Part shown: piece by piece, positions 25,549 to 35,155 of the stretch
How the letters are laid out: each line of letters opens with the position of its first letter
Position numbering within the stretch: position 1 is the first letter of the stretch
Assembly: GCA_036644995.1 (NCBI GenBank)
Contig: JAVXOZ010000010.1
Coordinates: 1 to 64,000, forward strand
From: Cryptoclostridium sp036644995
Lineage (GTDB): Bacteria; Bacillota; Dehalobacteriia; UBA7702
DNA length: 64,000 nucleotides
Reading direction: 5' to 3'
Translations under genes and position numbers: made by a program
Notes under the pieces: model-generated
Databases searched by the model: none
What the model saw: only the letters and a program-made list of their open reading frames with translations
What the model was told of the DNA's origin: nothing

Positions 25549-26766
25549 TTACACTATCCCCCACTCCTCTTGCAAAATTGAATCCATTACTAATTTAATG
25601 TAGGTAAAGGAAGTGCCACCTTGAACATAGCAAACATATGGCTCTCTTAAAGGTCCATCGGCACTTAATTCTATGGATGAACCCTCCACAAAGCCACCGG
25701 AAGCCATTATTACCTCATCACTGTAACCCGGCATTTCCCAAGGTTCTAAATAAACATAAGAATCCACAGGTGAATATTTTTGGATACCACGGCAAAATGA
25801 CTTCATTTTTTCTGCATCATCAAAACAAATTGCCTCCACAATATCACTTCTGGTATCCTCAATTTGGGGCAGAATTTTATAGCCCAAAATTTGCATTATA
25901 GAGGCAATATAAATTGTGCCTTTTAATGCTTCGGCAACAACGTGGGGTGCTGCAAATATGCCGTGGTAAAGGGTTGAATTGCTAATTAAGCTGGGTCCAA
26001 TTTCCTTACCAACCCCGGGAGCTGTGAGTTTATAGGCTGCTCGCTCAATTAAATCCCCTCTGCCGCTAAGGTAGCCCCCGGATGGAGCAATGGCGGCACC
26101 GGGATTTTTTATCAGAGAACCTGCAATTAAATCAGCACCAACTTCCAAAGGTTCCATGGTTTCGGTAAATTCACCGTAGCAATTATCCACAAAAACAATG
26201 ATGTTTGGATACTGTTTTTTAACTTTGGAAATGATATTTTCCATTTCTTTAATGGTGAGAGCATTTCTAAATTCATAGCCTTTGGAACGCTGAATATACA
26301 AAACTTTTGTGGTTTTTGTAACGGTTTTTGTTAAACCCTCTATATCGGATAATGGGTGGAATTTAACCTTAACCCCCAGCTCCCTTAAGGTTCCCGGGTC
26401 TTTATCCGTTTCACCTAAAACCTTAAATAATGTGTCGTAGGGTTTGCCTAAAAACACTATTTCATCATTGGGCAACAGCATGGCAAAAAGAGCCAAGGAA
26501 ATTGCGTGGGTACCGGATACTATTTGCTGGCGAATTAAGCTATCCTCGCTTTTAAAAATTTTGCTCCACAGTGTTTCCAAGGTGTCACGCCCCACATCTC
26601 CCATGCCATAACCACTGGTAAGTTGAAAATGCTGGTAATTTATGCGGCATTCCCTAAAGGCATTTAACACTTTTTTTTGATTGAAATATTCTATTTTTTG
26701 ATACTCTTGGTACCATTTATTAACTGCATTTAAACTTTTTTCTTCAATTTCGGTAAAAGATTGCAT
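25549..26766 (-). CDS. Aluminium-resistance/methionine gamma-lyase family PLP enzyme
   Basis: This 405-residue PLP enzyme belongs to COG4100, named after an aluminium-resistance phenotype and related to cystathionine/methionine lyases. The PLP-binding Lys is probably in GSLIKNPGA near residue 220, and the cofactor Asp in VFVDNCYGEF. Family members are about 410-430 residues. The Met at 26766 has GGAG six bases upstream, whereas the Met four codons earlier has no site, so I use the later one. It lies downstream of hfq, as in many Clostridia, but a terminator separates them. The physiological substrate is uncertain. Confidence 0.88.
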   Translation of the reverse strand: MQSFTEIEEKSLNAVNKWYQEYQKIEYFNQKKVLNAFRECRINYQHFQLTSGYGMGDVGRDTLETLWSKIFKSEDSLIRQQIVSGTHAISLALFAMLLPNDEIVFLGKPYDTLFKVLGETDKDPGTLRELGVKVKFHPLSDIEGLTKTVTKTTKVLYIQRSKGYEFRNALTIKEMENIISKVKKQYPNIIVFVDNCYGEFTETMEPLEVGADLIAGSLIKNPGAAIAPSGGYLSGRGDLIERAAYKLTAPGVGKEIGPSLISNSTLYHGIFAAPHVVAEALKGTIYIASIMQILGYKILPQIEDTRSDIVEAICFDDAEKMKSFCRGIQKYSPVDSYVYLEPWEMPGYSDEVIMASGGFVEGSSIELSADGPLREPYVCYVQGGTSFTYIKLVMDSILQEEWGIV

Positions 26767-26835
26767 TTTAAACTCCATTGTTATATATTTGTATATTTAT
26801 ATAGTAAAATTGTATATTATATGTGCATAAGTTTA

Positions 26836-26873
26836 AAAAGGGCTGCGATGCAAAAACATCATAGCCCTTTTTT
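26836..26873 (-). terminator. Terminator after hfq
   Basis: AAAAAGGGCT(A/G)(T/C)GATG arms pair around a TTTTTG-like loop, with T-runs on both strands, 20 bp past the hfq stop. It ends the mutS-mutL-miaA-hfq transcript. Confidence 0.85.
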
Positions 26874-26890
26874 AGTACTGTAATAATTTT

Positions 26891-27127
26891 TTATTCTTCT
26901 GGTTTTTCTACATTAAAATTAATGGGTCTTGCAGGCATTATTGTGGAAATTGCGTGTTTATAGATAAGGTTTTGCTTGCCTTCGGAATCTAAAACCACGG
27001 TAAAGTTATCAAAACCTTTAACGTAACCTTTGGTTTGAAAACCATTCACCAAGTAGATAACAACGGCAATTCCTTCTTTGCGCACCTGATTTAAAAAATA
27101 ATCCTGTAAATTTACACTTTTAGACAT
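26891..27127 (-). CDS. hfq: RNA chaperone Hfq
   Basis: This 78-residue Sm-like protein has the Sm1 segment (LQDYFLNQVRKEGIAVVIYL) and the Sm2 motif YKHAIST, close to the consensus YKHAI. It forms hexamers that bind sRNAs and mRNAs. The ATG at 27127 with GGAGGT is the correct start; an upstream in-frame Met is not preceded by a site. It follows miaA, the usual arrangement across bacteria. Confidence 0.97.
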   Translation of the reverse strand: MSKSVNLQDYFLNQVRKEGIAVVIYLVNGFQTKGYVKGFDNFTVVLDSEGKQNLIYKHAISTIMPARPINFNVEKPEE

Positions 27128-27186
27128 AATTATACCTCCAATAAATAAAATTAAATAAAACAAAACATTTACACTTTTATAGTTCG

Positions 27187-28116
27187 CTAAATTATGAATT
27201 TGTCCTGCTTAAGTTTGGTAAAAATAGCAAAAGAAATTTCTGCAATATTTGCAAAATCCCCCACATCGTACCAAATAATCCGTGGATCACGACGAAACCA
27301 CGTTAACTGTCGTTTAGCAAAATGGCGGGTATTGAGCTTTAAGGTGTTTTTTGCTTCCTCAACTTCGGCATTACCATAAAGCAATGGTAAAATTTCTTTA
27401 TATCCCAAAGCCATTAAAGCATTGCCTTTAGGGTTATAGCCCATGGATAAGGCTGCTGCAACTTCTTCAATAAGTCCCAGCTCAAACATGTTATCAACAC
27501 GTTCATCAATACCTTGATACAGCAATTTTCTTTCTTTTTGCAAGCCAAAAATTTGCAAATCATAAGGTGAGGACCATCTGTTTACCGTATAATTTTCATC
27601 TATATCTGCATCCATTTCCAAGCCACGCAAAATACGCTGGTAGTCATTTTCGTGTATTTTTTTTGCTCTGTTGGGAAATTTTTCAGCAAGAATGCCATAT
27701 AGATAACCCTGACCATGCTCTTTTTCCAATGCTGCTAATTCCTTACGTTTTTTGGGGTCACCTTGGGTAAGCCCCAGGTCGTAACCTTCATTAATAACGC
27801 TGTTAACGTATAAACCGCTGCCGCCGCACAATATGGGCATTTTACCTTTGGCTGTTATTTCATCTATGGCATTTTGGGCATCTTTTTGAAATTCGCCAAC
27901 ATTATATTCGGTTTCCGCCCCCACTATATCAATTAAATAATGTTTAATACCTTGGGTTTCGGAATTTGAAACCTTGGCGGTGCCAATATCAAGTCCTTTA
28001 TAAACTTGTGCCGAATCTGCGGAAATAATTTCACCATTACACTGTTTAGCCAGCTCAATGGCTACATTGCTCTTTCCTGATGCTGTGGGACCTACTATTG
28101 CAATAAGTTTTTTCAT
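27187..28116 (-). CDS. miaA: tRNA dimethylallyltransferase
   Basis: This 309-residue enzyme adds the isopentenyl group to A37 of tRNAs reading UNN codons. The P-loop GPTASGKSNVA is at residues 8-18, with DSAQVYKGLDIGTAK and the conserved RQLTWFRRD near the C-terminus. It is one base from the mutL stop codon, so translation is probably coupled. Its product is the substrate of MiaB, encoded in the same cluster. Confidence 0.97.
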   Translation of the reverse strand: MKKLIAIVGPTASGKSNVAIELAKQCNGEIISADSAQVYKGLDIGTAKVSNSETQGIKHYLIDIVGAETEYNVGEFQKDAQNAIDEITAKGKMPILCGGSGLYVNSVINEGYDLGLTQGDPKKRKELAALEKEHGQGYLYGILAEKFPNRAKKIHENDYQRILRGLEMDADIDENYTVNRWSSPYDLQIFGLQKERKLLYQGIDERVDNMFELGLIEEVAAALSMGYNPKGNALMALGYKEILPLLYGNAEVEEAKNTLKLNTRHFAKRQLTWFRRDPRIIWYDVGDFANIAEISFAIFTKLKQDKFII

Positions 28117-28117
28117 A

Positions 28118-30106
28118 TTAAGACCGTAAAAATTTTCTGCGTATTTCTTCTACGCTGTATTTAATGGCAATGGGTCTGCCATGTGGACAAGTGAAGGCAT
28201 CTTCTGCCAAATCAAGTTCTGAAAAAAGGTAGTGAATATCACTTTTATCTAAATATTTATTAGCTTTTATCGCACTTTTACAAGCTTTTAGCATTATATT
28301 AGATTCCAGAATTTTTTCCGTGGTCAATTTTCCGCCCTGTTTTAGCCAACCATCGGCAAATTCTTCAAGGAAGGCAATAACATTTATATCCTGTGCCCAA
28401 AAAGGCACTTCACGAATGATAAAACTATTATCGCTGAATTCCTCAATGATAAAGCCAAGGTCACGCAAAACGATAATGTTTTCAATTATCCAAGCATATT
28501 GGCGGTAATTGGTAATAAATTCCAAAGGAATAAGCAAAGCTTGGGTGGTAACTTCTTCTTCTGCCACGGCTTTTTTAATTTTGTTAAAAAGCAAACGCTC
28601 GTGTGCAGCGTGTTGGTCTATAAGGTAAAGGGCATCTTCTTTGGTTGCCACAATGAAGGAAGCTGCAAGTTGCCCTAAAATCATTAACGATGAATAAAAA
28701 CCCGTATCAAAATCAAGTTTTTGCTTATTGGTAAATTCATTGAAATTAGTTTTTAAGCGTAATTCTTCTTTTTCTTTAAATAATGATGTTTTCAGCATAA
28801 AATCCAAATTGTCATCATCGTCCAACTTTTTAAAATCCGCAGCTGTACTTTTTTTTGAGGAAAAATCCGAAGATTTATCTGTTAATTTATCAAACTCACC
28901 TACTTCTGCTTCATCTGTTTCATCGGCATTGGCATCATAATCTTTATCCAACATCATCAAATCATTTAACGCAGCAGATTGGAATTTGGTAAAATTTGAT
29001 GTTGTTTTTTCCTTATTTTCCGCAAATTTATCGGGTTTTACAGCATGATTAGGCTTGGTTTGGGGTTCATCTGCTGTTGGTGAAGCCACTTTATTTATAA
29101 TTTCCGTATCTTGGGCATAGGCTCTTTCGGTGGTTAATAATGCTTCAAGCACAGCTTTAATAAGTTGTTCGCCAATTTCTGCATCTTTATTAAATTTAAC
29201 ATCCAATTTATTGGGGTGAACATTAATATCATATTCTGAAGGGTTAACGCTTATATTGATAAATGCCACAGGAAAGCGATGCTCCGGCATTAAAGTATGA
29301 TAAGCCTGTTCTAAGCTGCGGTTTAGCATATCACTTTGGATATAGCGATTGTTTATATAAAAATGATAATAACTGCGGCTGGGCTTTGTGAAACCGGGAT
29401 GTGAGATATAGCCTTGGAACATTTCCGTATCTAAATGCACAAGTTTTTTTATAATATCTCTGCCGTAAACACTCATAATAGCCGGCTTTACCTCACCGTT
29501 TCCTGAGCTTTGAAATATTTTTTTGTTGTTATTTCGCAATTCAATGGCAATGTTGGGATGAGAAATAATTAATTTTCCCACCATATCGCTGATATCACGC
29601 AATTCTCTGGTAGGGGTTGCCAAAAACTTTTTTCGGGCAGGTGTGTTGTAAAAAAGATTTTCAACCACAATTTCTGTACCGTTGTTGCAAGGTGCGGCTT
29701 TTAAGCCAATAAATTCCCCGCCTTCCAAAATACCTTTATAACCGCTATCCTGTTCTTTGGTTTTGGTGGAAACGGAAATTTTAGATACTGCGGAAATAGA
29801 AGCCAAAGCCTCACCTCTAAATCCCATGGTTAGCAGTTGGTTTAAATCTTCAATAACATTTAATTTGCTGGTAGCATGGCGTAAAAAAGCCGTGGCTATT
29901 TCCTCTTTTGCTATGCCCTCGCCATTATCTATAATGCGAATTTCATCAAATCCGCTATTTTTTAAAAAAATGCGAATGGATTTAGCTCCTGCATCTATTG
30001 AATTTTCCATTAATTCTTTAATAATTAGGGTTGGTCTTTCCGCAACTTCACCTGCGGCTATTTGGTTGGCAATATTTTGATTTAATACATTAATTTTTTT
30101 ACTCAT
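28118..30106 (-). CDS. mutL: DNA mismatch repair protein MutL
   Basis: This 662-residue protein has the N-terminal GHKL ATPase (IAAGEVAERP, ELMENSIDAGA, DNGEGI, GFRGEAL), an acidic linker at about 330-455, and a C-terminal dimerisation/endonuclease domain. The metal-binding motif reads DQHAAHERLLFN, so the second Glu of the usual DQHA-X2-E-X4-E is Asn. ACKSAIKAN and CPHGRP are retained. I chose the ATG at 30106, with AGGTGA five bases upstream; it overlaps the end of mutS by 8 bp. It couples MutS mismatch recognition to strand incision. Confidence 0.96.
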   Translation of the reverse strand: MSKKINVLNQNIANQIAAGEVAERPTLIIKELMENSIDAGAKSIRIFLKNSGFDEIRIIDNGEGIAKEEIATAFLRHATSKLNVIEDLNQLLTMGFRGEALASISAVSKISVSTKTKEQDSGYKGILEGGEFIGLKAAPCNNGTEIVVENLFYNTPARKKFLATPTRELRDISDMVGKLIISHPNIAIELRNNNKKIFQSSGNGEVKPAIMSVYGRDIIKKLVHLDTEMFQGYISHPGFTKPSRSYYHFYINNRYIQSDMLNRSLEQAYHTLMPEHRFPVAFINISVNPSEYDINVHPNKLDVKFNKDAEIGEQLIKAVLEALLTTERAYAQDTEIINKVASPTADEPQTKPNHAVKPDKFAENKEKTTSNFTKFQSAALNDLMMLDKDYDANADETDEAEVGEFDKLTDKSSDFSSKKSTAADFKKLDDDDNLDFMLKTSLFKEKEELRLKTNFNEFTNKQKLDFDTGFYSSLMILGQLAASFIVATKEDALYLIDQHAAHERLLFNKIKKAVAEEEVTTQALLIPLEFITNYRQYAWIIENIIVLRDLGFIIEEFSDNSFIIREVPFWAQDINVIAFLEEFADGWLKQGGKLTTEKILESNIMLKACKSAIKANKYLDKSDIHYLFSELDLAEDAFTCPHGRPIAIKYSVEEIRRKFLRS

Positions 30107-32705
30107 GCTTTTCACCTAAATAATCCTGCCACTCCGCTAATAGGGATAAGGCTTTAATGGGTTTAAGATTATTCAAATCTAAATCCTGTATTTGGTTTAA
30201 AACTTCTTCTTGCTCATCGGTTAGCTCTTTAAAAAGGGAAAAATCCATTTTTTCCTCAGGGTGTTTAATGATATTTAGCTTATTTTTTTCTAAAATTTTC
30301 AATTTCTTTTTAGCTTGGTTAATAATGGATATGGGTAAGCCCGCTAATTTTGCCACCTGAATACCGTAGCTTTTATCCGCTTTGCCGGGGATTATTTTTC
30401 TTAAAAAAGTTAAATCATTGTTTATTTCTTCCACGGTAATGGCATAATTTTTTATATTGGATTTTTCATCTTCCAGCTGTGTTAATTCGTGATAATGGGT
30501 GGCAAACATGGTTTTGGGAGCATAGGTAGCATCGGCTAAAAATTCAATACAAGCCCAAGCCAATGCCAAACCATCAAAAGTGCTGGTACCCCTGCCTATT
30601 TCATCCAATAATACAAAGCTATTTTCTGTGGAATGCTTTAATATCTCCGCAGTTTCACGCATTTCCACCATAAAGGTGCTGTTGCCTCCCACTAAATCAT
30701 CGGAAGCACCAATACGGGTAAATATGCGATCTACCAAGCCGATATGGGCACTTTCTGCAGGCACAAATGAACCTATTTGTGCCAATAAAATAATTAAAGC
30801 AGCTTGTCGCATATATGTGGATTTACCTGCCATATTTGGACCGGTAATTACCATAATACGGTTTGTTTCATTATCTAAAAACACATCATTGGCAATGAAA
30901 ATTTCTTCATTTACTTTTTCCACCATGGGATGCCTGCCGTTGATTATTTCTATTTTACCGCTGTTATCCAATGTGGGACAGCAGTAATTGTTTTCCCGAG
31001 CAACCACCGCCAAGGAGCGAATAACATCTGTTATCGCTATGATAGAGGCAGTAAGCTGTATTCTTGGGGTGTTGGCGGTTATGTATTCACGGAGTTGGCA
31101 AAATTCATCGTACTCCATTTGGTAAAGTTTATCTGTGGCACCTAAAACCTTATTTTCGTATTCTTTTAATTCAGTGGTAAAATATCTTTCACCATTGGTA
31201 AGGGTTTGCTTCCGCACATAATAATCGGGAACTTGGTCTTTATAGGAATTTGAAACTTCTATATAATAGCCAAAAACACGGTTATAGCGTATTTTTAAGG
31301 TTTTTATACCTGTTTTTTCTCTTTCTGCGGCTTCAATTTCCAAAATCATTTGTTTGCCGTTTTTAGCTATATTTTTCAGCTCATCTATTTCGCTGTTAAA
31401 ACCTTCTTTGATGAGATTGCCTTCCTTGGGGGAAATTGGCGGCTCATCTTGAAGGGTATTTTCAATGTTAAGGTAGATATCGTTTAAATCATCAAATTCC
31501 TTTGCCATATCCACAAAAAGTTGGGCGGATAATTGAAAGAGAATTGCTTTAAAATTTTTCAAATTAACCATGGAAGATTTTAAGGATGCCACATCTCTGG
31601 GGGTGCCGCTGCCATAGGCAATACGACCTGCCAAACGTTCTAAATCGTGGATTTCCAATAAAAAATCTTTTAATTCATCTACCAGTATAGGATTATCGTA
31701 TAATTCTTTTACCGCAGCTTGACGCTGTAAAATAGTGGCAATATCCAAAAGTGGATTATTGAGCCAATCTCCAATTAAGCGGCGACCCATAACCCCTACT
31801 GTTTTATCAATAACCCAAAGTAAGGAGCCTTTCTTTTTGGCGGTAAAAATTGTTTCAGTAATTTCTAAATTTTTTCTGGTGCTTTGATCAAGTATCATAT
31901 AGGTGTTGGAATTATAATGCTCTATTTTGGCAATATAGTCCAAATTTCTTTTTTGAGTTCGGTTTAAAAAAGCCATTGTAGCACCGGCTGCCACCATGGC
32001 AAGTTCCGGTAAAAACAAAGTTTCCGCATCTTCTATTTGAAAATGAGCGGCTAAAACTGCTTTTGCGTTTTTTAAATTAAAATCTTCATTATCGGCTTTG
32101 GTTACCAAACCTTCAAAAACCTGTTTTAATCTTTTACGAAATTCGCTGTTTTCATAAAGCTTTTCTGGAATTAATATTTCCTTGGGCTTAATGCGGTAAA
32201 TTTCATCAAATATTTTATGTGTATCTTCACCTTTGTTTAAAATAAATTCTGTGGCTTTAAATTCACCTGTGGAAATATCGGTATAACAAAGTCCCCAGCT
32301 CTCTTTTTGGGTATACAAAGTTGCCAAAAAGCTGTGGGCGCTTTCCGGCAACATTGTACTTTCCAAAACAGTTCCTGGGCTTATAATGCGAATAATATCT
32401 CTTTTAACTAAACCTGTGGCGGTTTTTGGGTCTTCAACTTGCTCGCAAATAGCAACTCTAAACCCTTGGTCTATTAATTTTGCTATATAGCTTTCCGCTG
32501 CATGGTGAGGTACGCCGCACATGGGAACTCTGCCTAATTCCCCTGCACTTCTCGAGGTTAAGGTAATATCCAATGCTTCAGAAGCCACAATGGCATCATC
32601 GGCAAACATTTCGTAAAAATCGCCCATGCGGAAAAAAATTATTGCTTCGGGATGCTCATCTTTAGCAGCCTGAAATTGTTGCATCATTGGTGTAACCTTA
32701 ACCAT
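30099..32705 (-). CDS. mutS: DNA mismatch repair protein MutS
   Basis: This 868-residue, full-length MutS1 has the mismatch-probing FYEMF motif near residue 29. It also has the connector, lever and clamp regions, and a C-terminal ABC ATPase with GPNMAGKSTYMRQ, DEIGRGTSTFDG and the switch ATHYHEL. It binds mismatches and small loops and recruits MutL, encoded immediately downstream with an 8-bp overlap. The site AGGAGAAG precedes the start. Confidence 0.98.
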   Translation of the reverse strand: MVKVTPMMQQFQAAKDEHPEAIIFFRMGDFYEMFADDAIVASEALDITLTSRSAGELGRVPMCGVPHHAAESYIAKLIDQGFRVAICEQVEDPKTATGLVKRDIIRIISPGTVLESTMLPESAHSFLATLYTQKESWGLCYTDISTGEFKATEFILNKGEDTHKIFDEIYRIKPKEILIPEKLYENSEFRKRLKQVFEGLVTKADNEDFNLKNAKAVLAAHFQIEDAETLFLPELAMVAAGATMAFLNRTQKRNLDYIAKIEHYNSNTYMILDQSTRKNLEITETIFTAKKKGSLLWVIDKTVGVMGRRLIGDWLNNPLLDIATILQRQAAVKELYDNPILVDELKDFLLEIHDLERLAGRIAYGSGTPRDVASLKSSMVNLKNFKAILFQLSAQLFVDMAKEFDDLNDIYLNIENTLQDEPPISPKEGNLIKEGFNSEIDELKNIAKNGKQMILEIEAAEREKTGIKTLKIRYNRVFGYYIEVSNSYKDQVPDYYVRKQTLTNGERYFTTELKEYENKVLGATDKLYQMEYDEFCQLREYITANTPRIQLTASIIAITDVIRSLAVVARENNYCCPTLDNSGKIEIINGRHPMVEKVNEEIFIANDVFLDNETNRIMVITGPNMAGKSTYMRQAALIILLAQIGSFVPAESAHIGLVDRIFTRIGASDDLVGGNSTFMVEMRETAEILKHSTENSFVLLDEIGRGTSTFDGLALAWACIEFLADATYAPKTMFATHYHELTQLEDEKSNIKNYAITVEEINNDLTFLRKIIPGKADKSYGIQVAKLAGLPISIINQAKKKLKILEKNKLNIIKHPEEKMDFSLFKELTDEQEEVLNQIQDLDLNNLKPIKALSLLAEWQDYLGEKHE

Positions 32706-32736
32706 GCACTTCTCCTTAGTTTAGTTTACTAAAAAA

Positions 32737-33120
32737 TTAGTGGCAGCCTGCACAGCCCGCACAATCTTCTTCGCTGCATTCATCGGGATCTTCCCCGGTT
32801 AAAGCTTTTGAAATCATAGCGTTTACTTGCTGTAAAATAATGCCTAATTCTTCTTGGGCTTTATAAAATTCAGCTATGTTCATATTCTTTTCCATTTTTT
32901 CTTGTGCAGAATTAAATTGCTCAATAAGCTCGGCATCGGGTTCGCCGCCACTTTCCTGAATATGATATAACTGATGCTGCATTTCAAAATAAGAGCTTAA
33001 CAGTGCTTCAGCGGCGGGGTCTGCCTTTACGGCATCTTCCTTGGCTTTTACTGCTTGTAATTCGGCACATTCCTCTAATGCTGCTGCTAACTCCGCAGCT
33101 TTCTCAATAACTTGTGACAT
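32737..33120 (-). CDS. YlbF/YmcA-family protein with Cys-rich tail
   Basis: This 127-residue, mostly helical protein belongs to the YlbF/YmcA family. In B. subtilis these form the complex with YaaT that affects RNase Y activity, competence and sporulation and carries Fe-S clusters. The C-terminus ECSEEDCAGCAGCH has four Cys spaced to bind metal. Position between miaB and mutS matches the B. subtilis ymcB-ymcA region. No yaaT homologue is in the window. An AGGAGG site precedes the start. Confidence 0.85.
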   Translation of the reverse strand: MSQVIEKAAELAAALEECAELQAVKAKEDAVKADPAAEALLSSYFEMQHQLYHIQESGGEPDAELIEQFNSAQEKMEKNMNIAEFYKAQEELGIILQQVNAMISKALTGEDPDECSEEDCAGCAGCH

Positions 33121-33134
33121 AATTGTCCTCCTTT

Positions 33135-34445
33135 TTATAATAACCGGCCTTTTAACGACCAGGTATTTGCCTTTGTAATTTCCACCTGTAAAATTTTACC
33201 TGTGTAATCTTTAGGTGCTTCAAAGTGCACCAATTTATTTCCTTCTGTTCTGCCGCTTTGAACTTGAGGATTGTTGCGGCTTTTGCCTTCACCTAAAAGT
33301 GTAAAGGTTTTCCCTATCATTTCCAGATTTTTTTCCAAACTAATTTTATTTTGAACATCCATTAAGGTTAAAAGCCTTTGTTTTTTTACGCTTTCTTGGA
33401 TTTGTTCAGGCATATTGGCAGCAGGAGTATCTTTTCTGGGGGAATACATAAAGGTGTAAGCTAAATCGAATTTTATGGTATTTAAAATTTCCACGGTATC
33501 GGCAAAATCCTCTTGGGTTTCTCCGGGAAAGCCCACAATAATATCTGTGGTTAAAACACAATTTGGAAATTTACTTTTTATTTTTGCCATCAATTCCAAA
33601 TAATATTCTTTGGTGTAGTGCCTGTTCATCTTTTTTAAAATAGAGCTGGAGCCGGATTGAAAGGGTAAATGAAAATGGCGACAAACCTTGGGTGAATCTT
33701 CTATTGCCGCAATAATTTCATCGCTGAAATCTTTGGGATGAGAGGTCATGTAGCGTATGCGTTCCAAACCTTCTATTTTTTCCATCTTCAGGAGCAGTTG
33801 AGCAAAATTAGCATCATCGGGTAATCCCTTGCCGTAGGAATTTACATTTTGCCCCAATAGGGTTATTTCTTTGACGCCATCAGCCACTAAAAGCTGTGCT
33901 TCATTTAATATATCCTGTAAATCCCTGCTTTTTTCTCTGCCCCTAACATAGGGCACAATGCAGTAGGAACAAAAATTATCGCAGCCGTACATTATGGTTA
34001 AATAGCCCCTAAAATCGTCTTCACGCTTGTGAATCCGCCCTTCAGCTATGTTTTCATCTAAATCAAAATCTATAAAAGGTCCTTTTTCGGTTTTTAATTT
34101 TTCCAGATAATATGGTATTTTATCTAAACTTCTGGTACCTAAAACCAAATTTATGTGGGTGCGTTTTTTTAAAACCTCGTCCACTTTTTCTTTTTTAGAA
34201 ACCATGCAGCCAATAACAATAACTATAAGGTTGGGATTTAATCTTTTGCGTAAAATCAGGCTATCAATAAAGCCAAAGATTTTTTTCTCCGCAGTATCCC
34301 GAATGGAGCAGGTATTCACTAAAACCAAATCTGCCTCGTCCAAAATATCCGTAAATTGGTAATTTAATTTTTCTAATAATGCCGCTGCAAATTCAGAATC
34401 GTGTTGATTCATTTGGCAGCCGAATGTTCTGATAAAATATTTCAT
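33135..34445 (-). CDS. miaB: tRNA-2-methylthio-N6-dimethylallyladenosine synthase
   Basis: This 436-residue radical-SAM methylthiotransferase has an N-terminal domain with Cys ligands in TFGCQMN, NTCSIR and IGCM for the second [4Fe-4S] cluster. The radical SAM motif is CDNFCSYC (about 155), followed by VPYVRGREKSR. A TRAM domain lies near 375-436. It methylthiolates the i6A37 made by MiaA, encoded in the same minus-strand cluster. It is the first gene of that cluster. Confidence 0.97.
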   Translation of the reverse strand: MKYFIRTFGCQMNQHDSEFAAALLEKLNYQFTDILDEADLVLVNTCSIRDTAEKKIFGFIDSLILRKRLNPNLIVIVIGCMVSKKEKVDEVLKKRTHINLVLGTRSLDKIPYYLEKLKTEKGPFIDFDLDENIAEGRIHKREDDFRGYLTIMYGCDNFCSYCIVPYVRGREKSRDLQDILNEAQLLVADGVKEITLLGQNVNSYGKGLPDDANFAQLLLKMEKIEGLERIRYMTSHPKDFSDEIIAAIEDSPKVCRHFHLPFQSGSSSILKKMNRHYTKEYYLELMAKIKSKFPNCVLTTDIIVGFPGETQEDFADTVEILNTIKFDLAYTFMYSPRKDTPAANMPEQIQESVKKQRLLTLMDVQNKISLEKNLEMIGKTFTLLGEGKSRNNPQVQSGRTEGNKLVHFEAPKDYTGKILQVEITKANTWSLKGRLL

Positions 34446-34567
34446 TAAAACCTCAGTTTATCCTTACAAAAAGTTAATAACATTAAATGGAATACATCTT
34501 ATTATTATAACATTTTTTATTGGTTTTGCATAGACTTTGTTGCTTATACAATAAAATTAAATAATAA

Positions 34568-34596
34568 TTGCAAAAAACAACGAAAAAGAATATAAT
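34568..34596 (+). promoter_or_regulatory. Promoter of the SMR exporter gene
   Basis: TTGCAA (34568-34573), 17 bp, TATAAT (34591-34596). The leader to the ATG is only about 25 nt, leaving no room for a guanidine riboswitch. Confidence 0.75.
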
Positions 34597-34627
34597 ATTA
34601 TAATAAGTTGGGAATAGGAGGAATATT

Positions 34628-34945
34628 ATGGCTTGGATATTAGTATTGGTGGGCGGCGTTTTTGAAGTGGCATGGGCAGGAACTTTAAAATTGACCATGG
34701 GTTACTCTAAATTAATTCCCTCAATTTATAACCTAATTTTTATGGCACTGAGCGTTTTTTGCATCTCAACTGCGGCAAAAACTTTACCCATAGGCACAGC
34801 CTATGCGGTGTGGACAGGGATTGGAGCTGTTGGAGCTGTGGTAGTGGGGATTCTATTTTATAAAGACCCCATAACAATTACCCGAATTTTCTTTTTGAGC
34901 CTTATTGTTATTGGAATTATCGGTTTAAATGTTACCTCAAGTTAA
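34628..34945 (+). CDS. Small multidrug resistance exporter, SugE/Gdx type
   Basis: This 105-residue protein has four membrane helices. The essential Glu is in GGVFEVAWAGTLK (residue 13), with the Trp and Gly pattern typical of the SugE/Gdx branch, and a YAVWTGIGAVGAVVVG helix 3 packing motif. Gdx members export guanidinium in exchange for protons as antiparallel dimers. Some SMR relatives pair as heterodimers, but no second SMR gene is here. A GGAGG site precedes the start. The substrate is assigned by family motif only. Confidence 0.9.
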   Translation: MAWILVLVGGVFEVAWAGTLKLTMGYSKLIPSIYNLIFMALSVFCISTAAKTLPIGTAYAVWTGIGAVGAVVVGILFYKDPITITRIFFLSLIVIGIIGLNVTSS

Positions 34946-35084
34946 TTTTTATTACGCTTTAATAATCTATATATTACTTTTTAATTGATTATACAGTGAG
35001 TTTTAATTTGCCATAAAGTGGGTTTTTCCGAATTTTTTAATTGCGGATAAAATCTTTTTTAATTACTTTTACCTTGAAAATATA

Positions 35085-35155
35085 ATATTTCCTACAAATA
35101 GGTAGTTATCCATTATAATATAATAATATTTTTTACAAATAGGTAGTTATCCATT
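35085..35155. repeat. Duplicated 3' end of yigZ (41-bp period)
   Basis: TACAAATAGGTAGTTATCCATT occurs at 35134-35155, covering the last codons and stop of yigZ, and again exactly at 35093-35114 in the downstream spacer. The similarity reaches about 30 nt if two mismatches are allowed. This is a local tandem duplication. Confidence 0.9.

Noticed and set aside
34446..34627. Guanidine riboswitch ahead of the SugE/Gdx-type exporter
   Set aside because: The predicted promoter leaves a leader of only about 25 nt, and no ykkC-like conserved blocks are present.
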